NCBI GenBank assembly: GCA_027943335.1
Contig: BSBK01001113.1
Location: 422,501 to 486,500, forward strand
DNA length: 64,000 nt
Direction: 5' to 3'
Source: Chamaecyparis obtusa
Lineage: Eukaryota; Streptophyta; Pinopsida; Cupressales; Cupressaceae
Shown: piece by piece, positions 1 to 10,906 of the stretch
Layout of the letters: every line of letters starts with the position of its first letter
How positions within the stretch are numbered: position 1 is the stretch's first letter
The notes under the pieces: model-generated
What the model saw: the letters and a program-made list of their open reading frames with translations, nothing else
Database searches by the model: none
What the model was told of the DNA's origin: nothing
Program-made: the position numbers and the translations under genes

Positions 1-255
1 AACTTGTTCATTTCATATAAATATAATTATGCCGAAGGCGTTTCTTATATGAAACGCATTCAGCTGGGTTAACGCGATCAACAGCCGTCTTGCATGCCGT
101 ACACATGCAAGACAATTGAATGCATCCCAATCGTCTGCAGGTTTCAAAAAAACATGAATTTATATAATTTTTAAGATGTGAACGCGACTTTCGGGGTAAA
201 TATTGTAACTAGCGATCACTGTGGTTACCTCTGCAGTTTACGAGACACGTATGAT
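1..255 (+). repeat. Dispersed repeat R1, copy 1 (cut by window edge)
   Basis: The stretch is related to 23991-24236, 25715-25898 and 40110-40250. Shared pieces include the run acacatgcaagacaattgaa, a later ttcaaaaaaacatgaa, a gaacgcgact block and an end like gtttacg(a/c)gacac. It contains a perfect 10-bp inverted repeat, gtcttgcatg at 87-96 and its complement at 104-113, with a 7-nt loop. There is no coding capacity and I recognise no named family. The left end lies outside the window. Confidence 0.65.
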
Positions 256-3159
256 TTTATACGGCAATTTCAGTGACTAATAATCGCAGGGGCCATTTCC
301 TCGATGCACGAGCCTTGCCACGCGTTGTAGAATTGTGGAGTTCATTGTGGCGATCATGGGGAATTTCTGGGTGACGTGGTTGGATTTGAGGAAAAGGTAA
401 AATATATTCTTTTGCAATCAAAGCAATCCAATTCCTAATTCGTATACAGAAATGCAAAATTATATTTCAAGCAAATATTTTCTTGCAATGACATTTCCTA
501 GATCTAAGTGAATAAATTTAAGAATCTGTAACAAAATTTAAAATTCAAGTTTTCCCGAAAATGAGCTCCAATGAACCTGGTGCATCCAGCTGACTGCATC
601 TCGATGAGCCGTGGCAAACGAATTGTTGTTTCGATATGTAAAGACCGGAAAATCGACAAGAGACATAAAAGCTATAACCACGAGAAATTCACATAGTCAA
701 ATTTAGATCAAGTCTAACAACTACAAGACTTTTCAACATACATTAATTTAATTTCATAAATTCACAAATTCAGAAAATTACATCACAAATCATATAGAAT
801 TGACCTTTCTTGTCAAGATATATGAAAATTTGACCAACTGTCGAAGTATACATCATAGATAAAATATTACAAGAGATATGTCGACCATACTGTCGATCAT
901 AAAATGTTTACAAAATAGATTACATACAATAATCAAAAGACACTAAGGTTGAAGAAGTACAAGATATCCAATACACGCCATCGGATAGTCAGTTGTCCAT
1001 CTGCATGTTCAAGTCTCCTATGCCATCGAACAGCTTGTCGTTCATCTGCATAGTTTGAGATGGAAATGTGATTCAGGCATTTTATCCGCCCAACCACAGA
1101 GTGGTTAGCTCCCCCGGGGCTCATCCTGAAATGAAAAGCTCACCAACCTATGCGAGTGACTTATCAAAATGACACAAGTGGATCGGAAAGGAGTCTGGTA
1201 CACTCAGCAATCACATAAATTGTAGTGTGAAACACACTCACACTTCAGGCAGAAAAATATTAAACAGCACATATAGCAAGTGTACAAATTCTGTGAATTA
1301 AACTCTCACCATAACGTTCAAAGTTGAAGACAAATATTACCATCTACTGTACAGAGTTTTCTGGTTTATTACAAAAATCTTGCCCCTTGATTGTTGTTCT
1401 CATCCTAAATTTGGTCACTATGCCAACAAAATGATCTATATATGATGATTACGACTTCATTCTATTTTACAATCCAATTAAATATACTAACAAAATTCTT
1501 ATCGTAGAAGCCATAGCCATAACCAAAAAGAGCATCTAAAACAAACTCAAATCCAAATGCTATAATGAACAGTTCACAGCTAGTGAATCTTTCGGTGATA
1601 CAGAATATAAAACTTGCTACAGTCCAAATGCACACTAAAAAGTATAAAAATATTAATACAAACACGATTTCCAACTTAACATCGGTTTGAAAATTCAAGT
1701 GAAACAATTTCTTAAAATCTGAGGAATTGTGTCAAACAATTCATGCACGTTGAATATGATTTCACGTTTTGAATGTGTGTCTATCGGAGCAGTTCGAACT
1801 GTTGTTTCTAACAAATTCCACCTACTGTTATGCTTTGAGAGCTATCCATACACCATTTCAAAGGCTTCTAATATGACACGTGGGGGAGGCATTAATCAAA
1901 CACCCTGCATATACATTCTAAGAGATGACATGCCTTCGAGGCATTCTGTCAAACAGTTCACATGCCGTGGCTTGTGCTTCCATGTTTCACATGCATTTTA
2001 CTTGTTTTGAATAGTTTCTACTTGCACGGGCAGAGAAGATGTGGCTAAAGGTTTTGGCATTTACGCTAAAGTTCAAAAACCTAAACAAATCTCCCAATAT
2101 TTAAAATCTAAACCAGAACTTAGACAAATCCGATAGTAGAAATGAGTTACTCCATAGACTCATTTAATTCTTTATTACTACTGTATCTTCATTATGCCTC
2201 GAAAATCTAAAACATAAAGTCTATCACTTCCAGGCACTGCATCTACGGTTCTGGTCAAGCATTTTTTAGAATAATGAGTAGTAAATATTTTTCACGAGAG
2301 TAAATACTCTCAACAAATGTCAGAAAGGCAAGCTACAGCTTATCAACTAATCAGCAGGACCGCAGAAGAATAAAATCACAGTTAACAGGTACGAGAGAAA
2401 TACTTCTTATTTCATTCTTATTTCTTTCTTATTTCATTCTTATTTCGTATACATTTGTTTTGAAATCTGGGCAGTAGTAACACATAAAAATTTAACAGTG
2501 GCATTGTTTCCTACGTTCTCTTCTAATCTAGCCGGCTTAATCAGTAAAGACAGTCAGCTTGAACATACCAAAGAAAATCTACCAGTTTCATTCTTTTCAT
2601 TTTGCAGAAATAAAGGAGATTGGAACCTGTTTATGATTGTAGGTTTCCTGTAGATGAAGAAGCTCCTCCAGTCTCTGCTGAAAGTATTCCCCTCTGTAAC
2701 TGCTACCTTCTCTTATTGTTTGCAACCAGTTCACCGCTCCATATCAATACTATTAATTCAAAGGTTGATGATAGGATGATCACACTGCAAGTAGATTGCC
2801 CAACCAGCTTAATACCCACACCAGCTTATCCTCTAGGATTTCAGTCAATCCGATTTACCCAGCTCCAAAGAAAGAAATCTCCAAAAGACTAATACCCCAA
2901 CTTTCAAGATGTTATTCTTCTTGATATCGCCCCCTTCCTTAACACAACAACAATTCTCCCTTCTTAATTCTCCCAGTCCCTCCTTTCATGCCTCCAATTT
3001 CGCAGGCATTCAAGAAGAGCATAACTTCTAACTCCCTTACTCCTACGTGCCAAAAGAGGATTACATATTCTTTTTAACCGAATAACAATCTTCCAAGCCC
3101 ACTCTTTATTATTACATTATCAAAACAAGAAAATGTGCCTTATGTACAAATTAAATATT
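256..3159. other. Non-coding, no gene recognised
   Basis: AT-rich DNA with only short chance ORFs. A small pyrimidine-rich direct repeat (ttcttatttcattcttattt type) lies at about 2404-2446. An ORF at 2620-2892 shows no family motif. I see no transposon termini. Confidence 0.5.
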
Positions 3160-3474
3160 TTAAATTAAATTTTTACCGTTAATTAAGGAAATGGAGAACA
3201 CGGTTGTGACAGGATAACGTTCGATGTAGTTATCCCTGGGAAGATACTCTGTCTCCTTCTGCACTAATAAAGAGATAATCTCCTCGTCTTCGACAGAAAA
3301 GTCTGGCAATTCGGCGAGCTCGGTTCTCTTTGAAGTCTCGACCTCGTCTTCAGGAAGATTCGAACTCGTGACCTCAACCTCGTCCTCGTCCTTGGAAATG
3401 TTCGAACTCGTGACCTCAGCATCCCAAGCTTCCTCTAATTCCCTGCACAAAAGGGAGTCACAGCTAAGGGACAT
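3160..3474 (-). CDS. D-type cyclin, first exon only
   Basis: D-type cyclins bind CDKA/CDK4-like kinases and the retinoblastoma-related protein to drive G1/S entry. Reading from the ATG at 3474 (minus), the product begins MSLSCDSLLCRELEEAWD. LLCRE is the LxCxE retinoblastoma-binding motif at the usual place near the N terminus. An acidic Ser/Glu-rich linker follows, with a partly duplicated unit (VTSSNISKDEDE, then VTSSNLPEDE). At about residues 70-87 comes DEEIISLLVQKETEYLPRDN, the segment that precedes the cyclin box in plant CycD. Similarity stops at IERY (about 3214). A possible donor G|GTAAAA lies at about 3176, otherwise a stop follows at 3160. No cyclin-box exon was found downstream on this strand within the window. 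It may be exon 1 of a gene with the rest lost, or a gene fragment. The upstream GTG at 3480 is not a likely start. Confidence 0.72.
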   Translation of the reverse strand: MSLSCDSLLCRELEEAWDAEVTSSNISKDEDEVEVTSSNLPEDEVETSKRTELAELPDFSVEDEEIISLLVQKETEYLPRDNYIERYPVTTVFSISLINGKNLI

Positions 3475-3943
3475 TTTCACAGTTAAATAATGAGTTCGAA
3501 TGCATCATGAATCACGGCTTCATCGCCTCCCAATTTGTAATTATCTTTTACAAAATGCAGGTTTCACCGCCTTTATTAAAGATCTTCCAGCGACCGTATA
3601 GATCCTTGAACGACCCCTTTAAGCCCTGCAAATTTGCCCTATGCTTACATAACCATATTAGTATACGTATCTGCAGAAACTACAATTGAAATTGCAGGAA
3701 TTGAAGGATTTCACTGCAGAGGAAGTGTTAGTAAAAGCACTTTCCCTCATTCGGTTTCAATTTTGGCACCTTGATGGTCTGTGTAACTATTTTTTTCCCA
3801 GCTGGGGTGGCAGCTCACCTTCAATGTTCCCATTGCCTCCTACGCGAAACATCTCCAGATTCCTCAGTCTGAAATGATATTCAGCGGGAGTATCTCCCGT
3901 GAAATTTTGAGACATTTCATACTGCACTCTGATAAGATTGCGG
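3475..3943. other. Non-coding spacer
   Basis: Lies between the putative start of the cyclin D exon and the stop of the PARP pseudogene. The short plus-strand ORFs here match nothing I know. It could hold the promoter of the cyclin exon, but no clear TATA box was found. Confidence 0.4.
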
Positions 3944-4550
3944 TCAATTGCTGATTGACGAGGAGATGGCCGTAGGATCGAGTGCCAGGTTCCTATAGTG
4001 CACTATGTATCGAAGGATTGCTTGATTAGAATCGTATATCAAAAATTCATCAAAAAGTGTGCCTCCTTTACCTTTTCTGTTTCTCTTTGAAACAGAGAAT
4101 CATATCCCTTTTTATTAATTTTCACCTTATCCATTTCAGCCATATCTGGTTTAGTTTGTTGCACCCTATGAAAACAAAATAATAGATAGTTTATTTACAA
4201 TCTTTTTTCCTAATAAAATCGGCCATAAGAACTATATTCTAAGTTATAATTGATAATAGGATTAATGCGCTTGAATTTGAAGTGACTAGGAAGATCGGTA
4301 TTAGACAAACAAAGAACACATCGAACAAGACTTACGTCCATGTCTTCCCAAGAAGAACTTCACAGAGTAAGAGTTTGTTGCTCCCTTTTGTGTAAATTTC
4401 TTGAGCGCTCTTGGAAGAATCGGTAGCAAAGTAAATCCCCTGTCACAAAAATGCTATTAGAATGAATTTGAATTTGCGAGTAGAGAGCTTGTCAATCATA
4501 TGCCATGATTGAAGAAGCTTACCCGTATCGTTGCTCTCTGCGCGGCCAAG
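3944..4550 (-). pseudogene. PARP catalytic-domain C-terminal fragment (3 exons, frameshifted)
   Basis: Poly(ADP-ribose) polymerases transfer ADP-ribose from NAD+ to proteins. Exon 4336-4439 reads GIYFATDSSKSAQEIYTKGS then LLLCEVLLGKTW, matching the PARP core G-x-YFA-x-SSKSA and LLCEV-LG. It ends at a clean donor (GTAAG). The next exon, 4165 down to 3944, joins in phase (AC|G gives Thr) and continues VQQTKPDMAEMDKVK, KKGYDSLF, then after a frameshift GGTLFDEFLIYDSNQAILRY and IVHY before the stop at 3944-3946; that is the canonical PARP C terminus. A 28-bp exon at 4523-4550 (LAAQRATIR) with AG and GTAAGC borders may precede it. The frame breaks between GYDSLF and KGKGGT by one lost or two gained bases. 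The NAD-binding His segment is not seen. The PARP assignment is firm; the subfamily is not. Confidence 0.75.
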
Positions 4551-7255
4551 CTGAAATATGCAATGGCAATAGGAATCATCAACAGGCAATACTCTTATTA
4601 GGAGACACTAAAAATTACTTTATATGTCTGTGTATTCTTATTTATGGTTATGCCTTCTCACTATATTCGATTTGACTACACTGCATGTTTCTCCTTGGAA
4701 AATACAGCTGTCTATATTATTTCCTTCCACATACCCATCGCATGCAGAACTCGCCTTGTAAACAACAAAATAAAATAATTCTATGGGGCCACTGCACAGT
4801 TCAAACCGGCAACCAAATGCACAGATTGGTAATAAACACAGCTGGCATTTCCGTCAGTTCTGCTTTTGCATTCTCCATGCCACAAATCTATTATACGGAC
4901 GATGTAGATGCTCTCCCAACTTTGTGTAATGCGTTCCACCTTCTGCCTCGAATTGTACCGTATTTCGAATTAGCAGTTTTAGGGCTTTTTATTTTGTCCC
5001 GATTCTAACACATGTTACTTTTAGTTTATATTAAGTACATCAATTTTTAAATTGAGATTACACCAATTATAATATATAGGTTATCATAATATAAATTTTC
5101 ACATTTAATAATTAAATTAAAAATATATATTTAAAAAATATAATCAATACAAGTGTTTTCAAGTGAGTAGTTGGATTGATTTTCGTGCTATGTATTTTTG
5201 TCTATATATTCTGTGAAAAATAATAAATGTGGAAAAAAACACATCCCAACGAATTAATTATTTGTGATGTTTATCCCCAAATTATTATATATACAAACAC
5301 ATTCCATTGATTCCACACACAAATATAAATATTAATTTAGATTTGTATTGAATGGGATTGTTTAGAGATTAATTAATTTAGATTTGTATTTAATGTGATT
5401 ATTTACAGATTAAATATAAATAGATAGGATATTAGTTTTAGAAATAATAATATAGATTTGATATGTTGATGTTAAATGTGATTATGATTATAAGCACAAA
5501 AAGTAATTGAATAATTGTGATTTTTTTTGAAAACCTAAAACTTATACATATATAGAAATTATTATTATTATTACAATGTAATCTATTGTATTTGTATAGT
5601 TTAATGTATTGATTATAATTTGTCAATAATTAATACATATAAATTCTCCACATAAATTATAGATTTTAATTTAATATGTGTATTTAGTTTATTTATTATA
5701 CTATTTAAGTGTAAATTGGGATATATAATTGGGTCAAGAGAATTGTTAGGTGAGAGGATCATCATTAAACTTGATTTCTCATGATGTTTTCAATTTTTAA
5801 TTTGTAATTTAAATTTGATGTAAAATATATACAATTGAATCTAAAAATGTTTTCTGCTTACAAAATTGCTATCTAAATTTGGTGTCCTAATAATATTTGG
5901 TGTCCTAATTAAAAAACAATCTTGGATAAACTATAAAAGTAAATAATAGAAGTTCATAATTGTAGAAAATAGAGTAGTTGATTTTTCATTGCCACCAAAT
6001 CATTTATAGACTACAAGAGAGTGATCTCGAGAATTTATTTCTTCAATGTGAATATTTATCTTAATAATGAGTTGGCTTATTTTGTATAAATTCAATTCAA
6101 CATTACTATGAATTATTCATTATCAAAACAAAAAATATTTCTCTCAATCATCAACGATAATTATAAATGAAGTAAGAGAAGGCTATTATTAAAATAAAAT
6201 AATACAAATAATAATAAAATAATTTATTTTTCTTTCTATTTTATTCTTTTAGAGAGTCAAATAAAAAAAAAATTCAAAGCAAGAATTCAATTAGGTTAAT
6301 CTATTATAAAGTAAAATAATTAAATTATTATTTGTTATGTAATTATTATCTAATAATTGGTTTGATACATTAACTTAGTTTAGTCTATGGGATTTTGTGA
6401 TTGTTAAATTGACATTGGAAATTTTTGGTTTAACAAATATAATTCTAATTTTATGCCTTATATCAATTGATAATTGGTTTGGGTTACTCAGGTTTGAATT
6501 TTACAATACAAATCTTGATAATCTTAATATTTAGTCTAAATTATACATAATAGCTTATTGGAAATAAAAAATATTTATGTGTCTATCGTAATAAATTTAA
6601 TTTAAATTTATTTATCTTATTAAAATTATATTTTGGGGCACCCATTGTACTTTTCTTCTCCTGTACTGGAAAGGCACGGTATTTTAAAGTTGGTCAATCA
6701 TCAGAAGAAAATGGGGGGAGAGTGAGGTCCTCATTTTCATATTATCTATGATTTATTTAGATTTACCAAACCAATGAAGTAGATGGATATATGCGCTATA
6801 TGTCATGGGAATTTGTTTTGAATTCATCTCAATTATTTGATTATCTTTATTAGATCCAAGATGGTTATTAATAACTTCCTTAAGTATAATTTTAACTATT
6901 TAAGTAAGAAATTTATTTTTTACATTAATAGCTTCCTTAAGTATACTAAATTATTCATATACTAAATACAATTTACTTATATTCTTTTCTTTTCACGGAA
7001 AGATCTATGAAAAATTGATTGATTTCTTTGATTTTGCAGGCATCCGTTGTCCTCCATGATTTACAACAGAGGAATTACTTATACTTCCAACACTCACCCA
7101 AATGTTTTAAAAGACCCCCTCTATAGGACCTTACAACTTAAGAAAAATGGGACAAATTTGTTCTGGCGTGTGTGGAAAATGTGCAACCCACTTAAGTAAA
7201 TGTGGGCCCATGCTCCTCGGAATACCAATAATGAAAAATTGGCTTCAAAACAAAA
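4551..7255. other. Long AT-rich non-coding stretch
   Basis: Very AT-rich, especially 5000-6650, with runs of A/T and many short direct repeats (for example tttagatttgtatt at about 5336-5395). Small ORFs lack any family signature. No TIR or LTR borders could be placed. The region 7020-7190 is less AT-rich but codes for nothing I recognise. Confidence 0.5.
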
Positions 7256-7657
7256 TTAGTTTGAAACATCATAGTAATTTCTATCATGAATCTTTGTGTT
7301 ATCATGCATGGATAGAATATAAGAATGACACCAACAGTTAAAAGTAGGAGTATCAAGCAATTGAGAGAAAAAACAAACAAACAAATGCAAAATTCCAAGT
7401 TTTGAAAACAAAAGGCCCATAATTGACAGCGATAAAGCATTGGAGAGATTAATATGAACCCATGAATCAGCTAGGCACTTGAGAATGGCGACATTGATAT
7501 TACTAGATTTCTCAAGAGCAACTGCTACTTTGGCCATGTGGGTGACTGCATCATTAATGTCACAACCATCTCCAAGCCTTAATATGCCAAATGAAACCCT
7601 CACATTTTGGCTTTGGCTGCTGCTAGTACTGGAACAAGGCTTGCCTAAAGTGATCAT
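7256..7657 (-). CDS. Unassigned ORF, possible gene fragment
   Basis: A 133-residue open frame starting at a true ATG (MITLGKPCSSTSSSQSQNVR). The first half looks protein-like: a Ser-rich start, then VRVSFGILRLGDGCDINDAV and THMAKVAVALEKSSNINVAI with alternating hydrophobic residues. After about residue 80 the composition becomes hydrophobic and Cys/Phe rich, as read-through into an intron or AT-rich flank would give. I do not recognise the family. The VRVSFGI segment loosely recalls the C-terminal strand of cysteine desulfurase-like class V aminotransferases, but without supporting motifs. It may be a terminal exon or chance. Confidence 0.25.
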   Translation of the reverse strand: MITLGKPCSSTSSSQSQNVRVSFGILRLGDGCDINDAVTHMAKVAVALEKSSNINVAILKCLADSWVHINLSNALSLSIMGLLFSKLGILHLFVCFFSQLLDTPTFNCWCHSYILSMHDNTKIHDRNYYDVSN

Positions 7658-8232
7658 TTGAATGTCCTATTATTTCAAATGAACAAAAAATATCTCTAAA
7701 ATTCTCCCAACATAATATGATTTTTCTTTTCCTGTCGTGTTAGAGCCTCATTCTCGAAAGAAAATGATCGATTTGGTGATAATGTTAAATCCTAATCGAG
7801 GCAAACAAACAAACTTGCAGGTGAAGTGAGTCCTTTAAACAGGGGCCTGCTAAGCTGGCGTGTATATTTTGATGTCGGGGTTCATTGCAATTCCAGCCAA
7901 ATAGTAGTTTCAATTTTGCTTCTCCGCATATTTAGAACTTGGGTAAATGTGATACAGTTGGTTATTTAACATTTTTATTACATGCAGACAGTGCAACTTT
8001 GATGTCTAAGCACATCTAAAAACCGCAGGAGTGAAAATAGCAAGTGTACGATAGACATCAAACTTGCATGCAATGATGGCAAAAAAATGAGAAATGTGAA
8101 GAACACGAAAAACTTATGATTTGAAATATTCATAGAAAAACTTATCTTTCATTCTATTTGAAAAAAAAATCTTTCAAGATTAAATTTTGAACCTAAAACA
8201 CTTAATAACATTATAAAAATAGGTAGGCCAAA
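7658..8232. other. Non-coding spacer
   Basis: No coding signal and no repeat borders recognised. The right edge carries the left copy (8224-8232) of the putative 9-bp target duplication of the LINE tail that follows. Confidence 0.4.
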
Positions 8233-8518
8233 ACAAGGAAGAGGGAGCTTGCTTGTTCAACCCATGAACTCTACTCCATGCTAGCCCATAAAGATACTCT
8301 CAAGGAACTTAATCAAGATCGAAAGGAGATTATGTTGGACTCTCATTCTTTTTGTTGCTAGTTTGTTTCCTATTTTGTTTTGTGATTTTTTTGCTGGTTT
8401 AATTCACTTCCCATGAATTCCTTTCAAACTTTGTAAGGGCTTAATGTTTATTGATGTTTTTTTAGTGTGATGGGTTCAGACCCTTTCCCCATTTGAATTA
8501 ATCAAAACATTAAAAAAA
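8233..8518 (+). mobile_element. 5'-truncated LINE 3' end with A-tail
   Basis: The piece ends in a run of seven A (aacattaaaaaaa, ending at 8518) and is flanked by the 9-bp direct repeat taggccaaa (8224-8232 and 8519-8527), as expected for target-primed reverse transcription. Its last part (gggttcagaccctttccccatttgaattaatc) resembles the 3' untranslated tails of plant L1-type elements; another LINE here ends near 47520 with a similar cccc-rich then atcaatcg-A pattern. No ORF remains. The call rests on tail plus target duplication, not protein similarity. Confidence 0.5.
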
Positions 8519-8527
8519 TAGGCCAAA

Positions 8528-9015
8528 TTATTGTTAGATTTTAAAAATAACCATAGGATAAAAATGGATCTTTTATGGAAGAGAGTTTAAGATTGGTATA
8601 AAAATTTAATGTTATCTTCTTATTTATTTACTTTTCAATAGTGTAAATATATTTTACGTTAGTTCTTTTATTTAATTTCTAAAAGGATTAATAAAAAGAC
8701 CATTAATATAGAATATTTTGTTGGTAGATTAATAGTTGATTAGAGCAACTCTCATTAAATCAAATTAAAAAAGAGGCTCTTTTAGAGAGCTTTACATCCC
8801 ATATATACTCTATTTGACATCTTTGGCTCTATGAAAAAATAGACCAAGATCGAAATACAATCCATCTTATCGCTATTACATTGAGCTCCCTATACATATT
8901 GGAATACTATACACTTTACGACTATATATTTGACAAAATTCTTCTACCTAAACAAAATGTGGAAGGAAATGTCTGATTGAAAAATAAATTAAAAAGCACT
9001 GGGACAAAACCTTTA
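8528..9015. other. Non-coding spacer
   Basis: AT-rich. It contains partly self-complementary segments (about 8745-8830) that could be a decayed MITE, but no clean TIR pair with target duplication was found. Confidence 0.35.
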
Positions 9016-9237
9016 CTACTTTCCTTCCTCCTTCCTAGCATTCACAACAACAACCGCCCTAGCCCCCATAGGGCATTCAATACCAAATGCATGGTACGTT
9101 GTCGCCTTTGAAATCTCCTCCACATTCTTGTAATCATTCTCCATCCACTCCTCACCATCTTCCGAAAGAACCATCATGCCAACACCCCTATCATTCACCT
9201 TAGCCTCTTCCAAAAATATTCTAAGACCCCTTCCTCT
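9016..9237 (-). CDS. Unassigned terminal exon-like ORF
   Basis: Open on the minus strand from about 9237 (ARGRGLRIFLEEAKVNDRGV) to a stop at 9016. It continues with GMMVLSEDGEEWMENDYKN, VEEISKATTYHAFGIECPMG and ARAVVVVNARKEEGK. Composition is that of a real soluble protein (balanced charge, few Cys), unlike neighbouring chance ORFs. The first in-frame Met within the track of similarity lies inside, so this could be a last exon whose earlier exons are elsewhere. I do not recognise the family, and no upstream partner exon was found. Confidence 0.3.
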   Translation of the reverse strand, partial: RGRGLRIFLEEAKVNDRGVGMMVLSEDGEEWMENDYKNVEEISKATTYHAFGIECPMGARAVVVVNARKEEGK

Positions 9238-9970
9238 TGCATATATTTAATAAAACAAGTCTCTTAAATGTTTAAATAGCATTCATATTGACATAAATTG
9301 CAGAATCATACAATTTTAATGATAACACTTACCAATTGGTATTTTTCCAATTTTTCTATTGACCTTCTTATGGAAAACTACTTTGATAATTTTCTTAAAA
9401 GCAAAATCATTAAATATTGTGAACAACATTGAACCCTAATTATCAACCTAATCCTTTATTTCAGCAATAGACTTTCAATCTCAAAAATAGAAGAAAACCT
9501 AATGTCTAGATGTGAAGATATATCCCTTTATTTTTAAAATAGATATGCTACTGCAATCCAAGCAGGCTTCTGGTGAATTGGTCTTCTAACTAAGTTTTTT
9601 GCCTTTGTAGAAACCTAATTGCCAATTTCCATTATGGATGACCTTAGTTTTACAACTTTGTTTTTCTCTGGATTGATGATTATTTTTTGCCTTGGTTCTC
9701 TTCTCCTCCACCTATATAAGGCCTTGGAATCGCAGACACCTTAATTAAGATTATTTGTATGAATTCTTCTTTAAATTTAGATTTATATAGATATATAAGA
9801 TTTTGAAGGATGATAATGTAAAATTTAGGGTTTAAATTTAGATATTTAATTAATGTTAGAGTTTAGGATTGCAAATTTGAAGATTAATCTTATATAAAAA
9901 TTAAGTCAGATTTTGTAAGAAAAAAATTCTTTTTCAATTTTAATGATCAATTTTATCTATTATAATAAAA
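9238..9970. other. Non-coding spacer
   Basis: AT-rich, no recognisable gene. The LINE fragment begins at its right edge, just after a run of A/T (attataataaaaaac). Confidence 0.4.
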
Positions 9971-10906
9971 AACTGTGGATCATTTACTTTTGAATTGCTC
10001 ATTTTCTTCCCAATGTTGGGCCTTTATATTGAAAAAACTGAATTATAGTACACCATTGCAAGAGAATATCTGGGATCTCTTTCAATCATGGCTAGTCCTT
10101 TATCTAGGCTTGCTATTTGCAAATATTTGGAAATGTGCATCGGCATTAATAGTTTGGGCTATTTGGTGGGAAAGAAACAAGTGCAAATTCAAGAAAGAGG
10201 CATCACAACTCAACAATGTGCTAGAAGGCATTGAAAGATCTATTTTAAAAGTAACAAATGCAAGTACTAGAAATTGCAAATTCAATCATATTGTTACTTC
10301 ATGGGATACAAAGGTCATGCAGGAATGGAAGCTGCTAGTCATCCCATATGGTTGGCAAAGACAAAATATTTCATCCTCACCAATTTCCAGATTAGATGTG
10401 CATTGGAGGCGACCCAATGAGGGATTTTTCAAACTGAATTTTGATGGCACCTCAAGATGAAATCCTGGAATCTCAGGGTTGGGGGCTTGTATTAGAGATG
10501 TTAAAGGTAATGTAGTAGCACTTGTCACATCTCCTCTGGCTGTTGGCACTAATAACTTATCAGAAGCCCAAGCTCTACTTGTAGGGTTAATTCTAGCTAA
10601 ACAGGGCAATTATTGTGATCTACACATAGAAGGTGACTCTTCAGTCATTATAAAAGCCTGCATTAACAAAAAATCATGATCATGGAATTTAAAATATATT
10701 TTATTGCAAATATGGAGACTTTTAGACAGCTTTCAAGAGATATGCATATCACATACGCTGAGGGAAGGCAATCAGGTGGCAGACTATTTATCTACCTTGG
10801 GATGTAATGGTTTAGAAGTAACCTCACTAAATATAGCAACGATGATTAATGAAAGAGAAGAGCTAATAAGATTAATTCAAGTGGACAAGGACAGATGTAC
10901 ACATTA
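9971..10906 (+). pseudogene. LINE zinc-finger/RNase H region, degenerate
   Basis: This is the C-terminal part of a plant L1-type non-LTR retrotransposon polyprotein. It opens with DHLLLNCSFSSQCW, the end of the zf-RVT zinc-binding domain. A linker with WAIWWERNKCKFK follows, then an RVT_3-type RNase H: LNFDGTSR-stop-NPGISGLGACIRD, SEAQALLVGL, IEGDSSVIIK and ISHTLREGNQVADYLSTLG. The catalytic acidic residues D (NFDG), E (SEAQA), D (EGDS) and D (VADYL) are all still readable. Two in-frame stops break it: TGA in place of GGA at about 10458 and another at about 10677. Endonuclease and reverse transcriptase are absent, so the copy is 5'-truncated. Confidence 0.8.

Noticed and set aside
2620..2892. 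90-codon plus-strand ORF
   Set aside because: No motif, not positioned as a cyclin exon on either strand, composition like random AT-rich DNA.
4685..5008. 107-codon plus-strand ORF
   Set aside because: Cys/His/Phe-rich text without domain signature; the minus strand here also lacks PARP sequence.
8745..8900. Self-complementary words suggesting a MITE
   Set aside because: No matching terminal repeats with target duplication could be defined.
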